Origin: Gigaspora rosea
Taxonomy: Eukaryota > Glomeromycota > Glomeromycetes > Diversisporales > Gigasporaceae
Assembly (NCBI GenBank): GCA_003550325.1
Contig: QKWP01000699.1
Location: forward strand, 166,703 to 230,702
Reading direction: 5' to 3'
DNA length: 64,000 nt
In this document: positions 44,312-56,126 of the stretch, piece by piece
Layout of the letters: the number at the start of each line of letters is the position of its first letter
Position numbering within the stretch: position 1 is the first letter of the stretch
The notes under the pieces: generated by a model
The model's input: only the letters and a program-made list of their open reading frames with translations
What the model was told of the DNA's origin: nothing
Database searches by the model: none
Made by a program: the position numbers and the translations under genes

Positions 44312-46968
44312 CAGTGTTGTTAACTGGAATATGGAACTTCCACTAGACATCCAGATTTTTTCAGCATTCCAGTGGTTCCAGTTAAGATTTTTTTTTACTA
44401 CTATAGAACGAATATCATACAAACCAATCAAAATGCAGGACTATAATCATGTATATCATATCAATATCAACCAATCAGAGAACAAGTATTACATATTTAT
44501 GTATACCTAAATTCAAAAAGAAAATCCAACGGTAGGTGTTGTTGAAAGTTTGATTAAAGCTCAATACGTGCATATTTTTCAAATTATTCAAAGTAAGCAT
44601 TATTTTTGTCATTGTCTTTATATTCTCTATCTACTACATAATAATTTATTTTATTTAATAGTTCTATTTTAATTATATTATTGATGCGATTGGCATGAGA
44701 ATTCAAGAATTTAGGCTACAAGTTTAGGCCTGTCGCTTATAAGTCTTGGATATGGTAAGTGTGTAGAACGTATTTTTTATTTTATGATTCGGGGATCATA
44801 GCGATACTACTGGCAAAACTCCAAATTCCCAAAAATAATCTATAAGAGTTGAACTATTACATGCTTCCAAAACAGATATGCATGGTGGACAAATTTTGTA
44901 TCGTATTTAAAACTAATAGATTTATATAATGGAAATAGGCTTGGTGGGCTAATTTTTTATCAGAATTGACAGATTATCGATTTTGGAATGTTTGACAGTA
45001 TATTAATAAAATTATTGAGATATTCCTTATCTGAAACTTGAAACCTCAACCAAAACCCGAAACCTCAACTGAAACCTGAAACCTTAACCGAAACCCCGAA
45101 ACTGCCAAAGCATCAATAATTTATTTGTTTATTCTCTCCAAAATTGGCACCGAAACCCTTTTGAGCCAAATTTGAAAGTTTCGAGCTTCGGATTATAACT
45201 TTCAAAACTTTATCTAAAACATGAAACCTCACCCAACACCTAAAATCTTATTCAAAACCCGAAACCTTACATGAACGCCAAAATCTACCCAAACTTCTAT
45301 ATCGTTTATTGCATTAATGTATTATATATCTTTTTTAAATGCACTGATATGTATCTCTTCAATATACATTAATCGCATTAATGTATGTTATATATCCCCT
45401 TAAAGAATACAATAAAATTTGAATATTCAGTGCCATTTGGGCTAGAATGCATCCAAAATTTATTGCATGCGTGCAGTCCTTTTTGTTGTTATGATATAAC
45501 ATGAAAAGTATAATTCTGGAGTTTATATTCTGACAATCAAGGTTGCTTTTGCAAGCACCAGTTTTTTTTTTACTTTACTATGTAAAAACTGGTACAATAT
45601 CAAGTAATAATAAGTAATCAGTACATCCATATCTAAGTTATCGCAAAATTAGATAAATTGTTGGTATCAAAAGTTATCAAATATTTATTGATTCATCATT
45701 GGCAATTTTTTCTATAGCCCTAGAATTTTGAAATCAATTGTAATAACGTATGATATTAAAAATAAAGTTGATTGCTTTAAAAAACCCCAAACAACTGAGG
45801 CAGTGAAAAAAACATAATTAAAAAAAATGATCTATATAATGTTATAATTTATTCAAAAATAATTTTATATTTTGGGTTCATTAAAAATAAATCAACTTTA
45901 TAATAAATTTTAAAGGCTTCAATATTAAATTTTTCAGTTTCAGATTATAGGTTTGGGTTTTGGATTATAGTTTTGGGGTTTTGGGTTTCGGAGTTTTGAT
46001 TTTTTTAAAAAAATCTGAAACTAGTTTCAGATTAGAACCCTTCCGAAACTAGTTTCGGGTAGATTTCATTTTGACACCATGTTTGGTGCGAACAAACTTA
46101 AACTATATTTTGCCCGAAGTATAATATAAACCAATTTAGTTCTAAGACTGGATGTGTTTGACCTAGTGATGCCACCGAAATTGATTTTTGAAAAAGGCCT
46201 ATTTCGTCTTCATTAAAGAAAATTAAAATTTTTTATAAGGAAGAGCAAATAAAATCTATATAGATATGTTCTTTATAATTTTGTCTATTCAAAAAAAGTA
46301 TCAAATAATTTCGTCTTTCAAGTAAAATAGATCAAAAACAATTTTGTCTTCAAATTTTAATTTCGGGTTTTAGAACCCAAAATGCTTTCGTCCTCATGTA
46401 TAGTTTGACCATCAATATATAAGTCAATATCACAGGCCTTAATCGTTTCGTCTTTAATGCAGTAATAATAACATTAAATAATTAAAAATGTGAAATTGTA
46501 TTACAATTTAAACATTACACAATATGCGATATATGCGATCAAATAAAGTTTATATAAAAAAAATTTGTGTACTTTATTGAATCATTTTAATTACAAGTTT
46601 TTTCACACTAGACTTTGTATATCCGATTTGTTAATGCATAGTATATGCGTTAATGTTTAATAAACTTATTTGTCAGACACTATGAAATTGTATGGGTATA
46701 TGAATAACCGGCTGAAGGCTACGGTTATTTACTACATACCTATACAATAATAAATATCTATAAAATCTAACTCAAATATTAGAAATATTAATTACTAGAC
46801 TCACTTAACATCACTGGGACTTCCATCTAGTGGTAAAAAAAAGTTATCTGAAAGGGTCTAGTAACAACTTAACACTGGAACTACTATATCTTCCAATTCC
46901 ATCCAGTAAACTCCAGTTAATCTTCTAGTTTTAGTAATCACTACTGGACCTTCCAATTAACAACACTG
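44312..46968. mobile_element. Possible 2.65-kb element with CAGTGTTGTTAA termini
   Basis: CAGTGTTGTTAACTGGAA at 44312 and TTCCAATTAACAACACTG at 46951-46968 are inverted copies (one mismatch), a hAT-like terminus. The flanking 8-mers (TAATATAT, ATTTACTG) do not match, so the two ends may not belong to one insertion. Inside are CCAGT-rich stretches, a GAAACCTCAACC minisatellite (45041-45110, again 45230-45285) and the repeat 46155-46410. No transposase. Confidence 0.4.
46155..46410 (+). repeat. Dispersed repeat, partner of 23569-23812
   Basis: Same ordered words as the inverted copy at 23569-23812, including a GATGCCACCGAAATTGATTT start and a TTAATTTCGGGTTTTAGAAC end. Confidence 0.6.
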
Positions 46969-47363
46969 ATTTACTGCATTTTCCTAAGTAAATTTTTTTA
47001 ATATTAAATAACTTTTAATCTACTAGTCCATTTTGGATAACCTAGCTACCAAAATGTTCATCTTAGTGAGACGATTCTAATGAGCCCAAAATTATTAAAT
47101 TCTAATTACAGGATCCCAAGAGAACCCTAAAGAATTCTAATACAACTCAGATGATTCTAAAAAGGAAATTTTGCATAAAAATTTATCAAACATTGCATTT
47201 TTATATGTAAATTTTCAAATTTTGTTCTATTTTATACATCTATTTGGCTAAATACTGCTAAAATTATACAAACTCAAATCTGAGTTGTATCAGAGTTCTT
47301 CGGGGTCCTATCCCAAGATCAACAAAGATTTGTATTATATATAATTATATATAGTATATATAT

Positions 47364-47898
47364 ATTGGCCGATTTAAGAAATTGCTAATAACTTTTAATC
47401 TACTGGTCCATTTTGGATGATTTAACTACCAAAATATTTGCCTCAATGAAACTATCTTTAACAGTGAATAACTCTTGAACCACTAGTCTGTCCCAGATGA
47501 TTTAACCACCAAAATGTTCGTCTCAATGAGATAATTCTAATGAGCCCATAATCATTAAAATCTAATTACAAGATCATAACAATCTTGTGATCCTGTAATT
47601 AGATTTTAATGATTTTGGGCTTGTTAGAATCATCTTATTGAGATGAACATTTTGGTATTTAATCGTTCAGAACAGACTAGTAGTTCAAGAGTTATTTACT
47701 GTTAAAGATATTTACATTGTAATTCTAAAAACACTATTAAAATCCTACAAAATTTGATCGATCACGAGATCCTGTAATTGGATTTTAGTGATTTTGGGCT
47801 TGTTAGAATTGTCTTATTGAGCCGAATATTTTGGTAGTTAAATCATCCAAAATGGACCAGTAGATCAAAAGTTATTAGCAATTCCTTAAATTGGCTCA
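47364..47898. repeat. Nested palindromes
   Basis: The outer arms are TAAGAAATTGCTAATAACTT, then CATTTTGGATGATTTAACTA, returning inverted at 47830-47898. A second palindrome (47455-47709, centre about 47582) lies between them: ATCTTTAACAGTGAATAACT and AGTTATTTACTGTTAAAGAT, with TGATTTTGGGCTTGTTAGAA against TTCTAATGAGCCCATAATCA. Both share arm words with 17185-17535. Best read as one foldback element inserted in another of the same family. Confidence 0.65.
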
Positions 47899-48069
47899 TA
47901 TTAATTGTTTATAGAATACAAATCTTTGTTGATTTTGGGATCTGTGATCAGAATTTAATGATTTTGGTCTTGTTAGAATCGTCTTACTGAAGTAAACATT
48001 TTGGTAGCTAAATCATCAAAAATGGACTGTTGGATTAAAAATTATTTAATATCAAAAATTATAAATATA

Positions 48070-48271
48070 CAGTCAACTCTTTCTAATCTGAACTGCTGGA
48101 ACTGCTTTTTTTTACTATATATAAAAATTTGAAAAAGTTTAGTTTTAAAAAGTTATATATGGCTTATCCGAACTTTATAATAAAATTTACATGTTCTAGA
48201 AAATTTTGTTTAGTTTAGAGAGAGTTTAATAGTATTCAGTTTAGAGAGGTTCAGATTAGAGAGATGCGACT
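48070..48271. mobile_element. Tc1/mariner (pogo)-like MITE
   Basis: The left end CAGTCAACTCTTTCTAATCT and the right end, inverse of AGATTAGAGAGATGCGACT, pair at most positions, and TA dinucleotides flank it. Terminal CAGTCAACTCT resembles pogo/Tigger MITEs. A run of (AT)-rich simple repeat follows at 48272-48328. Confidence 0.5.
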
Positions 48272-48328
48272 ATATAATATTATATATATAAATATATTTA
48301 TATATATTATATATATTATATTATATAT

Positions 48329-49099
48329 AGGATCTGATAATTGCTCTACCTCCTACCTCCCTAAAATCAGCTAATAAATAGTGCTTCTCTAAATTTATTT
48401 ATACAAAATAAAGCTCAGTAGGGTTTAAAATCGAGCTAATGAGCAAGTTTTTATTGATGTTTAAGCAAACATAATTAATATTCATGTGCTTCAGAACAGT
48501 GTTTGATCAGGTGTTAAATATGAACTAACCAATTTAAGCAGGATCACATTTTTAGTCGTAAGCTAGTAAGTATATCAGATTAGGATAAATTCCATATTTT
48601 TGATTTTTGATTTATAATATAAAGCAGGTTTTACTCTCATATAATGATTATAGTAGATTTTATTTAATTCATGATATGAGTTTCACTCTGTCACATATTA
48701 TTTATTTGTACAAGACCTTAAAAAAAAAACTTTGCCAAATTTTAAATTTATATTTTGAAAAAAATAATTATAATACTTGTATACAATAATTTTTTAATTA
48801 TATTAATTCAAATAAAAACTTTAATATATAATATAATCTATTAAGTAGATTAGTGCGAATTTTAAATAAATTAGCACAAATAAAATGATAAAATTATATA
48901 TCCATTTTAATTTTTAATTATTAAGAATTCAAGCTACTTTTTATATATAACTAATATGAATTTTATTGAAAATTTTTTTGTAACTAATTAGTTTTTAATA
49001 TTACAAACCAATAATAAATTTTAACTATGCTACATATATATGCATTCATGCATATATGTTATATATTATGCGTATGCATAGTAGCAAAATCCTAATTGC
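48329..49099. other. AT-rich spacer
   Basis: Nothing supportable. The frame 48607-48789 is low-complexity. Confidence 0.4.
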
Positions 49100-49690
49100 C
49101 CATCTCTACACAAGACAAAACAACTTTAGAAATATATGCAAGACCACTTATTGGAAATTCATAAGAACACCCAATGAAAAATGTACAGCAATACCCAATG
49201 AAAATCATACAGATCCATCCAACAAAAAACATACAAAACCACCTAACGGAAACATATACAAGTCCATCACCAGAGAAACGTGCATCTACAAAGTTAAAAA
49301 ACCAATGATAAAAAAAGCCAAGACAAATTCACAAGTACTAATGATACCAAAAAAACTGGTCAATATACTATAAAAACAAAAAAAAAAACAAAAGAAACCA
49401 CAAAACAAAACAATTTCAGAAAAATGTGCAAGACCACTTATCAGAGAATCATACAGACTATTCTACAAAAAACATACAGGACTACCCAACAAAAATTATG
49501 TATAGTACTATTCAATAAAAAACATACAAGACCATTTAAAGAAGATATATACAAATCCATCTACTGAAAAATGTTATATCCACTATGTTAAAGAAACATA
49601 AGAAAAACACTAAAAAAACACAAATAATCATGCACGCAAGCCCACTTGTAAAAAACTCCAATAGCAACACTAATGGCATACCAACGATAG
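49100..49690. repeat. About 30-bp minisatellite
   Basis: Imperfect tandem copies of AAGACCACCCAACAAAAAAC followed by ATAC. The plus frame 49056-49373 (PNEKCT, PNENHT, SNKKHT) is the repeat in translation. Units resemble those at 53380-53720 and 59260-59380, so the three tracts form one family. Confidence 0.6.
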
Positions 49691-49759
49691 AACCCAGATA
49701 TTTTTTATATAAATTATAACTAGATTTTGGCCAATTTTGACCTAATTTGCTAAAAACAA

Positions 49760-50410
49760 CAAAACTATATTTGTTTAAATAACTTCTGATCTAGTAATCA
49801 GAATTGAATAAACTTTTTTTTAAATGCGTATCACTAAGAGCTTCATTTTAAAAAAAAGTTCATTCAAATTGAACCACTGGATGCCAAGATAATTGCCAAA
49901 ACCCATTTTTTTGCTTTTCAAATTTTGGGGGTTTTTTAATATACGATAAGATTACTGAGAGTAGTGGGCAAAGCTTAGCTTGTGCCCCCACCAGTGCATG
50001 GGTAATCTCAGGTCACCAAGGTTTAGGAAGTAACCGTGAGGTTACGATCGTCTGGGCAAGGCCCTTGCACCTACTAGGAAGTATAGGATCGGCAATATGA
50101 GAGAAGCGGAAATATAGTAAATAGCGGAATAACAAAATAGGGAGTAGTCCAAAAATCCAGGTTATACAGAAAATGAGGTTTGGAAAGCTCTGGTAGGTTT
50201 AGGTCACAGATAGTCAAGAATGTCTGAGTCTCTTGTACTTAATATAGTATAATATTGTATCACATCATATATACAAACATATACTTAATAATAAAGTCTT
50301 CGAGGCATGACCTCACCTTAAAAAAAAAAAAAAAAAAAATTTTGGGGGTTTTTGCTAAAATATGTAACGTATAACTTCTGTACTATATGTTAAGGGTCCT
50401 CCAACAACAA
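49760..50410 (+). repeat. Dispersed repeat split by a SINE-like insertion
   Basis: Inverted partner of 760-1010. The repeat is continuous if 49937-50337 and one TSD copy are removed. Confidence 0.65.
49937..50337 (+). mobile_element. Poly(A)-tailed SINE-like insertion, 16-bp TSD
   Basis: About 400 bp between perfect copies of AATTTTGGGGGTTTTT (49921-49936 and 50338-50353), ending in a 20-base A run. The uninterrupted relative at 760-1010 confirms the empty site. The 5' part is GC-richer (GTGCCCCCACCAGTGCATGG; GAGGTTACGATCGTCTGGGC). It has no good tRNA cloverleaf. GGTTACGATCGTC is only weakly box B-like. Could be a SINE with another Pol III head or a 5'-truncated LINE tail. Confidence 0.85.
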
Positions 50411-50907
50411 TACTAGTGACAACACTTGAAATAATATTTGTTACAATACTACAACAATAATAGCAACTAAAAAAAATAATAATAAACAAAAGAAAAAAAC
50501 CAAATCAAAACAAAAAAAAAATAATTATCTTGATGATCTTAATCTGAGAAAAAAAATTTTCTTATTTAATTATTAATTTATTATGATTTCATAAAATTAT
50601 CATATGAAATTTTTTATATTGTAATGATTTAATATTTAATTAATAAAACTTTTTTTAGTATATTCGCAAATTAACAATTATAAAATATATAAAAAATACG
50701 CAATATTTGCAAATTAATTATAATAAGAATAATTATAAATTAAACCACTAGTTATATTTAGCCATTATAATTAATGGTTAACTTTAACCAGTAATTTTAA
50801 AAAAAGATAATACCAATTTTCATAAATAATAATAGCATGTGATTTAGTCATAATGATCATTATACTATAAAACGTTCGGTAAGACAAAATTTTTTGGATT
50901 TATCGTT
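50411..50907. other. AT-rich upstream region of the FAR1-like gene
   Basis: Simple ACAACAATACT-type repeats near 50400-50470, then AT-rich DNA presumably containing the promoter. No defined motif. Confidence 0.4.
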
Positions 50908-52187
50908 ATGGCTTCTGATGAAAGAGAGGTATGGAATTTCGTCGTGTAAAAGTTTTTGGTTGGAGTAGTTTTTACTAATTTTGATGTTATTCAAAGGTAT
51001 GTCAGTCATTTGATGGTTCCGGAAATACTGTTTTATCATCTCAGGTTAGTTATAAGGTTAATTGAAGTTGCTTTAACATGTTAACGTATTGTATTAGTCT
51101 GCACTAATCTAATACTATTTCAGACCCGCCACTCCTCTGAAAATAATGTAAGTTTACCTGAAAGAGCTAGATTTTGTTGTTAATACTTGTTTTATACTAA
51201 TTTAATACATTTAAAGGCATGTCGGTCATTTGGTGGTTACGATGATATATTTAGACAGGCTAGCTAAAAGATTAATCGAAGCTAATGAACAAATTGGATT
51301 AGTTACTTACTAATCTAACTTATTCAGACCCACCATTCCTTCGAAAATAATATGAGTTTAACTGAAAGCGCTGAATTAAATGAACTTAATTCAGAGGCAC
51401 TTTATGAAACTACTGTCTCAGATTCTTTGAACCTTAATTTAAACCCGTCTCAGGTAATTATTTCTGATTCTTTGACTTTCATAAAAACATCGCTTTAGAG
51501 CTATCTCAAGTTCGTTAGTTAGAAGGAGAAATTAAAATTAGCTATATGGCTTCTTCAAGGTGCACATCACAAGTAACAAAAACTGATTATAGTTTTTGTT
51601 ACTTGTAACATGCATCTTGAAGAGGCTACGATATAAGATTTAGGAAACACATTTATAATTTATTACAGGAGTATTATTCAGATTACCATAGCTCAGAAGC
51701 TTACTTGCCAAATTTAAGTTTACATTCTCCTGCATACGCTTTTTCATCAAGTTCCGGACCTATCTTTAATCAACAAGATAACTATTACTCAAAGCTCCAA
51801 ATTGAATATTCGAATTTGGTTGAGTTATCAGATTCAAGTAGTCAAAGTGAAAGCGATGATGATAATATTACTAGTTAGCACAAGTATTTATTTAATATAT
51901 GTATTGATGATACTTTTGGTCCTTTTGAGGAGGTTGAGAAAAAACTTGATCGATATGCAATGGAGCGTGAATTTGCTGTTAGGAAATTACGTACTTGTAC
52001 GCATGATGATGGGACAGTATGGAACGCCACTTGGGTGTGTCACCTGTCTGGACAATGGAAATCTAAAAAGATAATCGATCCTGATAATCAGCGTAATCGT
52101 GATATAAATATTGCAAACTGTAAATGGCATTGTAATTTTTCAATTAGTAATCAAGCCACAAGAGTTCGTTGCTCTTTACTAAATTGA
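50908..52187 (+). CDS. FAR1-type DNA-binding domain protein, six exons, with in-frame TAG
   Basis: Exons by splice signals: 50908-50928 (MASDERE), 50997-51044 (VCQSFDGSGNTVLSSQ), 51124-51147 (TRHSSENN), 51217-51258 (ACRSFGGYDDIFRQ, GC donor), 51328-51453, and 51669-52187. The five upstream exons are all multiples of three in phase 0. The last exon first encodes an acidic, Ser-rich stretch (SDSSSQSESDDDNITS), then TAG at 51876-51878. The same frame then continues for 102 codons with a FAR1-type domain: FEEVEKKLDRYAMEREFAVR, WVCHLSGQWKS and CKWHCNFSI, matching the Cys/His pattern of WRKY-GCM1-like zinc fingers. FAR1 domains bind DNA and are often derived from MULE transposases, but no transposase domain follows. 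Either TAG is a nonsense mutation, or it is read through, or it lies in an intron I do not see. Confidence 0.65.
51541..51632. repeat. Long hairpin in intron 5 of the FAR1-like gene
   Basis: GCTTCTTCAAGGTGCACATC and ACAAGTAACAAAAACT pair with AGTTTTTGTTACTTGT and the CATGCATCTTGAAGAGGC side around a 6-nt loop (GATTAT). The arms are about 38-42 bp with few mismatches. Confidence 0.8.
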
Positions 52188-52849
52188 TATAGTATAATAA
52201 AAGTTGAAACAAAAAATATTTAATATACTGCTTAAGTGATATATTACCTATAGATTATCCGAGTATTGATAATGTTTTTGTTTTTGTTAGTTTAGGGTTA
52301 GGGTGAGCACCTAGATTAGAGTGAGCACCTAGGTTATGGTTAGGTTAGATTTAGGGTTAGGGTTTGGTGCTTATAGTAAAATCGCTCATGTTGTTAGAGC
52401 ATTTCATTATGTTACACATGATCTTGAAATCAGATTGTAACAAATAACTTAAAATATTTATTACTGGTTAATAATAACCAGTGATTATTAATAATCATCT
52501 GGTTAATAATATCCAGTAATTATTATTATTATTAATTATCTGGTAAATAATAACCAGTGATTATTAATAACCATCTGGTTATTATTAACCAGTGGCACAA
52601 ATTAAAAATGTCCTTATAATTATATGCATGAAATTTCACTTGTTTTATTAGGGTTTGAAAATTTTACGCCCCATGTGGCTGTGCATCCCTGTGATCGACC
52701 AATTAAAACTGATTACGTGAACATGTGATTAATTACTTATAACTAGCCAATCAAAATCGATTGCAAATTTTATAAAAAAATTTTTAAGATTTTTTTATTA
52801 ATAAAAAAGAAGAAAAAAATAAAAATACAACAAACAATAAATTGTACTA
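52188..52849. other. Interstitial repeats downstream of the FAR1-like gene
   Basis: 52300-52370 has scattered TTAGGGTTAGGG and GTGAGCACCTAG words, too few for a telomere. 52470-52592 is a run of CTGGTTATTATTAACCAG-type inverted units (about 40 bp). No gene. Confidence 0.5.
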
Positions 52850-53734
52850 CTAAAAAAAAACTCAAATTAACGAACACCTAAACCCTAACCCGAACCTTAC
52901 TCTAATCTAACCCGAACCCTACTCTAATCTATACCAACGAAATTAATGAAATTATAACGTAAACCTTAACCCTACTCTAATCTACACTAATGAAATTATA
53001 AACAAAGCATCAACAATCCAACGAAGCCACAAGCACCAATAACTTAAAGCAAAGGTGAAACTCAAACAAATCTAACTCCAAGAGCGATGACTAACGACAA
53101 AATCATGCCTAGAAGAACTCCAAAAACGACAACTCCAACAACAAAATCACTTCTGAAAAAGAATATTAGTAATTACAAAAAAAAAAAAAGCAACTCAAAC
53201 AATGAACTTACCCAACTCAAAACGAATCTAATAAATCCAAGAATAATGACTCCAACGACGAAATTATGCTAGAAAAAGAGAAATATTAGTAATTACAAGA
53301 AAAAGAAAACATCAAGACAAAAGAAAAAAACAAAGTACATTACTCACTAAGAGTGTTTTTCAAACAAGCCACTCCAAGAAATATGTGGTTGATACTGTAA
53401 GACCACCAGAGAAACGTGTGATACTACTCATGAGGATGCACATGAGAAATATATAAAAACATCCTACAAGAATGTTACAAAATTAGAAAAAAAACAAAAG
53501 AATGTTAGTTAAATCCAAAACAAAAGAATATAAAAGAAAAAAAAAGTAAACTACTCACTAAGAGCGATTCCCAAACAGACCATACCATAAGAACACCTGG
53601 GAAATGCCCAATATTACCAAATGAGGACATACATGAAAAACACACAAGACCACTTTACAAAAATGCTGAGACCACTTTACAAAGTTATAAATTAAGACAA
53701 AGAAAATAAAAAAAAAAACAAGTAAATTACTTAC
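52850..53734 (-). repeat. About 200-bp tandem units with exon/intron-like structure
   Basis: On the minus strand, each unit is GT-rich (GGTGGTCTTGTGTGTTTTTC-like) and ends (A/G)A(A/T)CGCTCTT followed by a donor (GTGAGT or GTAAGT). A T-rich stretch and an AG acceptor come before the next unit. Plus-strand landmarks are TTACTCACTAAGAGTG (53341), CTACTCACTAAGAGCG (53552) and TTAC-hAT-CAAGAGCG (53730/59221). Frames are not cleanly open. The hAT element at 53735 inserted into one unit, and the tract resumes at 59214. Confidence 0.45.
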
Positions 53735-54250
53735 TAGTGATCCAAATCACTACTTGTAAAATCGACTTAGGTCGACTAGTCGACTTAACTGAGTTAATTT
53801 TTACAAAGCCGACTTAGTCAAGTACTATATAAAAAATAAAAAATAACCAGTAAGGCTAGCATTTATTAAAATCGCTGTATACAATTTATTGCACTATAAC
53901 TTTAGTTATTTGTAAATAAGTAATTTGATATTGGAAACAACCGTGATTGCAATCTGAAAACTCAATTTTATTTACAATATAGCAATACAGATGGAAAAAT
54001 TATTTATCATATACTAGTATCGTATATGTTATTATATTGTCTTAGTTTAAATTGATTTGTCAAGTTTTATATCTAATTTAAAATATTAAAAACTAATTTA
54101 GCTTAATCAATACCAACCAAATCTAATGCATTTATTAAAAAATTAATTGCAACATTATATACGCGCACCACAATTCTTTGAAATTATAATTTTTTTTTGA
54201 AAATACAAACAAATAAAATTACCATACCATGAAAAATTTATAATGCATAC

Positions 54251-54991
54251 CAAAAATGTGTACAAGGTTGGTGTATATAAAATTCGTTAAAGTTAGAGGT
54301 TGAGAAAAAGATAGTTCATCTAGTAAAATTGTCCAACAAAAACGTTTTGTTAGACTAATTTTTGAGCTAAGAGCAATTTTTGCAGAACAAGCATTTATTT
54401 TGAATTTCCCTAATCTTGAAATCTGATTTGTAGTTCAGGAGATCTGTGCCAATAGCCTTGTATACATTTTTGGTATGCTTGAGAAATAAATATATTAGAG
54501 AAAGAGTAAATTGGTAAGTATGTGTTGGAAAAATAAATTGGAGATAATTTTTAAAAATGTGAACAATGAATTCATACACTTACATGAAAATTAAAGAATC
54601 AGAAAATTCAGTTTGGTAGAGATTAAAAAATCCAGTAAGAATAGTTCGAAAAACTCTAGAAATTTAATGCCATAAATGCACATATCAAAAATGTATACAA
54701 GGTTGGTAGTGCAAATCTCCAGAACTACGAATTAATTAGGAAAATTCAAAATAAATGAAAATTGCTCTTAGCTCAAAAATCAGTATAGAATACCTTTTGA
54801 ACTTTAATAAAAAGTTTTGTTAGACAAATTTACTATATAAACTATCCCAATTGACACCATCGAGCATCCTGACAATGATCAAGTCACCAGGTTAATAATA
54901 AAAAAAAAAACTATCCCTTTCTAGACCCTTATTCTAACCCTAATGAATTTTAAGAATTTTGTATGTGCGCCAACCTTGTACACATTTTTTG
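54251..54991. mobile_element. TIR element nested in the hAT transposon
   Basis: The left end CAAAAATGTGTACAAGGTTG and the right end, inverse of CAACCTTGTACACATTTTTTG, pair closely. Degenerate internal copies of the terminus are at about 54457 and 54690. Minus frames at 54579-54367 and 55158-54940 have no recognisable domain. TSD not resolved. Confidence 0.55.
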
Positions 54992-56126
54992 TTGTAGGCT
55001 AATATCTGTAACAGAGCCTTAAAGTCAAAATGTTTTTCAAAACAGGCTTTTTCCTTGTAATAATGCCAGTATGCATTTCTCAAGACCATTTCCCCAACGC
55101 AATTATAACAATAGCTTTTATTTTCTGATGAAGTTGATGTTACCATTATCAGATGCAATGCTAGACATAAATATGTTAGAATAAAAGCATAACTTTGTTT
55201 ATATAATTATTAAAATTTGAAGATGCTAATCTAAAAAAGTAAAGCAATTGAAGCCAGTTAGCCAAAAATTAAGAATAAAGAAAAGTGTAATAAAACTAAA
55301 ATAGGAGTAATCCTGAAATAACTTCAAATTATAATAAGGAGAAAAGAAGAATAATAAGATTAAGTACTTTTAAAGCAAAATATTGTCACCAAAGCCCCTA
55401 CTTTAATCAATTAGTTATTGTTATACAGTACGTTAGATTAGATGAGATAGAAGTTGATAGAATCTTTCTTGGTGAAAAAAAAATGTATATCAAAAATCTA
55501 TAAAAAGAGAGTTTTTAAACAATAAAAATAAATTTATTGGGTTAGTAATAACTCGATTATTTCAATTAAATACAATATAATTTAACAATCAAAATTAACT
55601 GTTCGCAAAAAATCTTTTTGCTTATTGATCATTTTTTTACTATTCAGATCTTATTTCAAACTACAAAGATTCTGTTTTGTAAATAACATAGTTGTTATAA
55701 TAGATCAAAACGATTCTACATTCCAAGATGAATCAGAAGATACTTCTGATAGTAAATTAGAATATAATTTGGATTCTATTTCTGTTACACCCTTCGAATC
55801 TTCAACTTTATATAATGAATATTCAATGTCGTCTCCTAATCTTGAATGTACCACTTTATTATACACTTCTGAATCTTCATTTAGTTCTGAACAATTTAAT
55901 TTAGATAACTCTGAAAATCTTACTTTACCATCGGATAGTTTTACCTATTCAGATTCTTCTAATATTAAAAATACTAAAAAACACAAGTCAGTTTTTGCTA
56001 CATCATTCAATAAAAAACCCAAACCCGGAAAAAGTTGGGTATAAAAACATATGAAAAAAGATAAATTTGTAAAAAAAAAATGACATGCTTAGTTTCAATT
56101 AAAAAAGATGGAATAATAGGACCATG

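Noticed and set aside
52300..52375. Telomere-like TTAGGG words
   Set aside because: Only a few scattered repeats mixed with other sequence. Similar CCCTAACCC words sit inside MITEs at 31105 and 61040.
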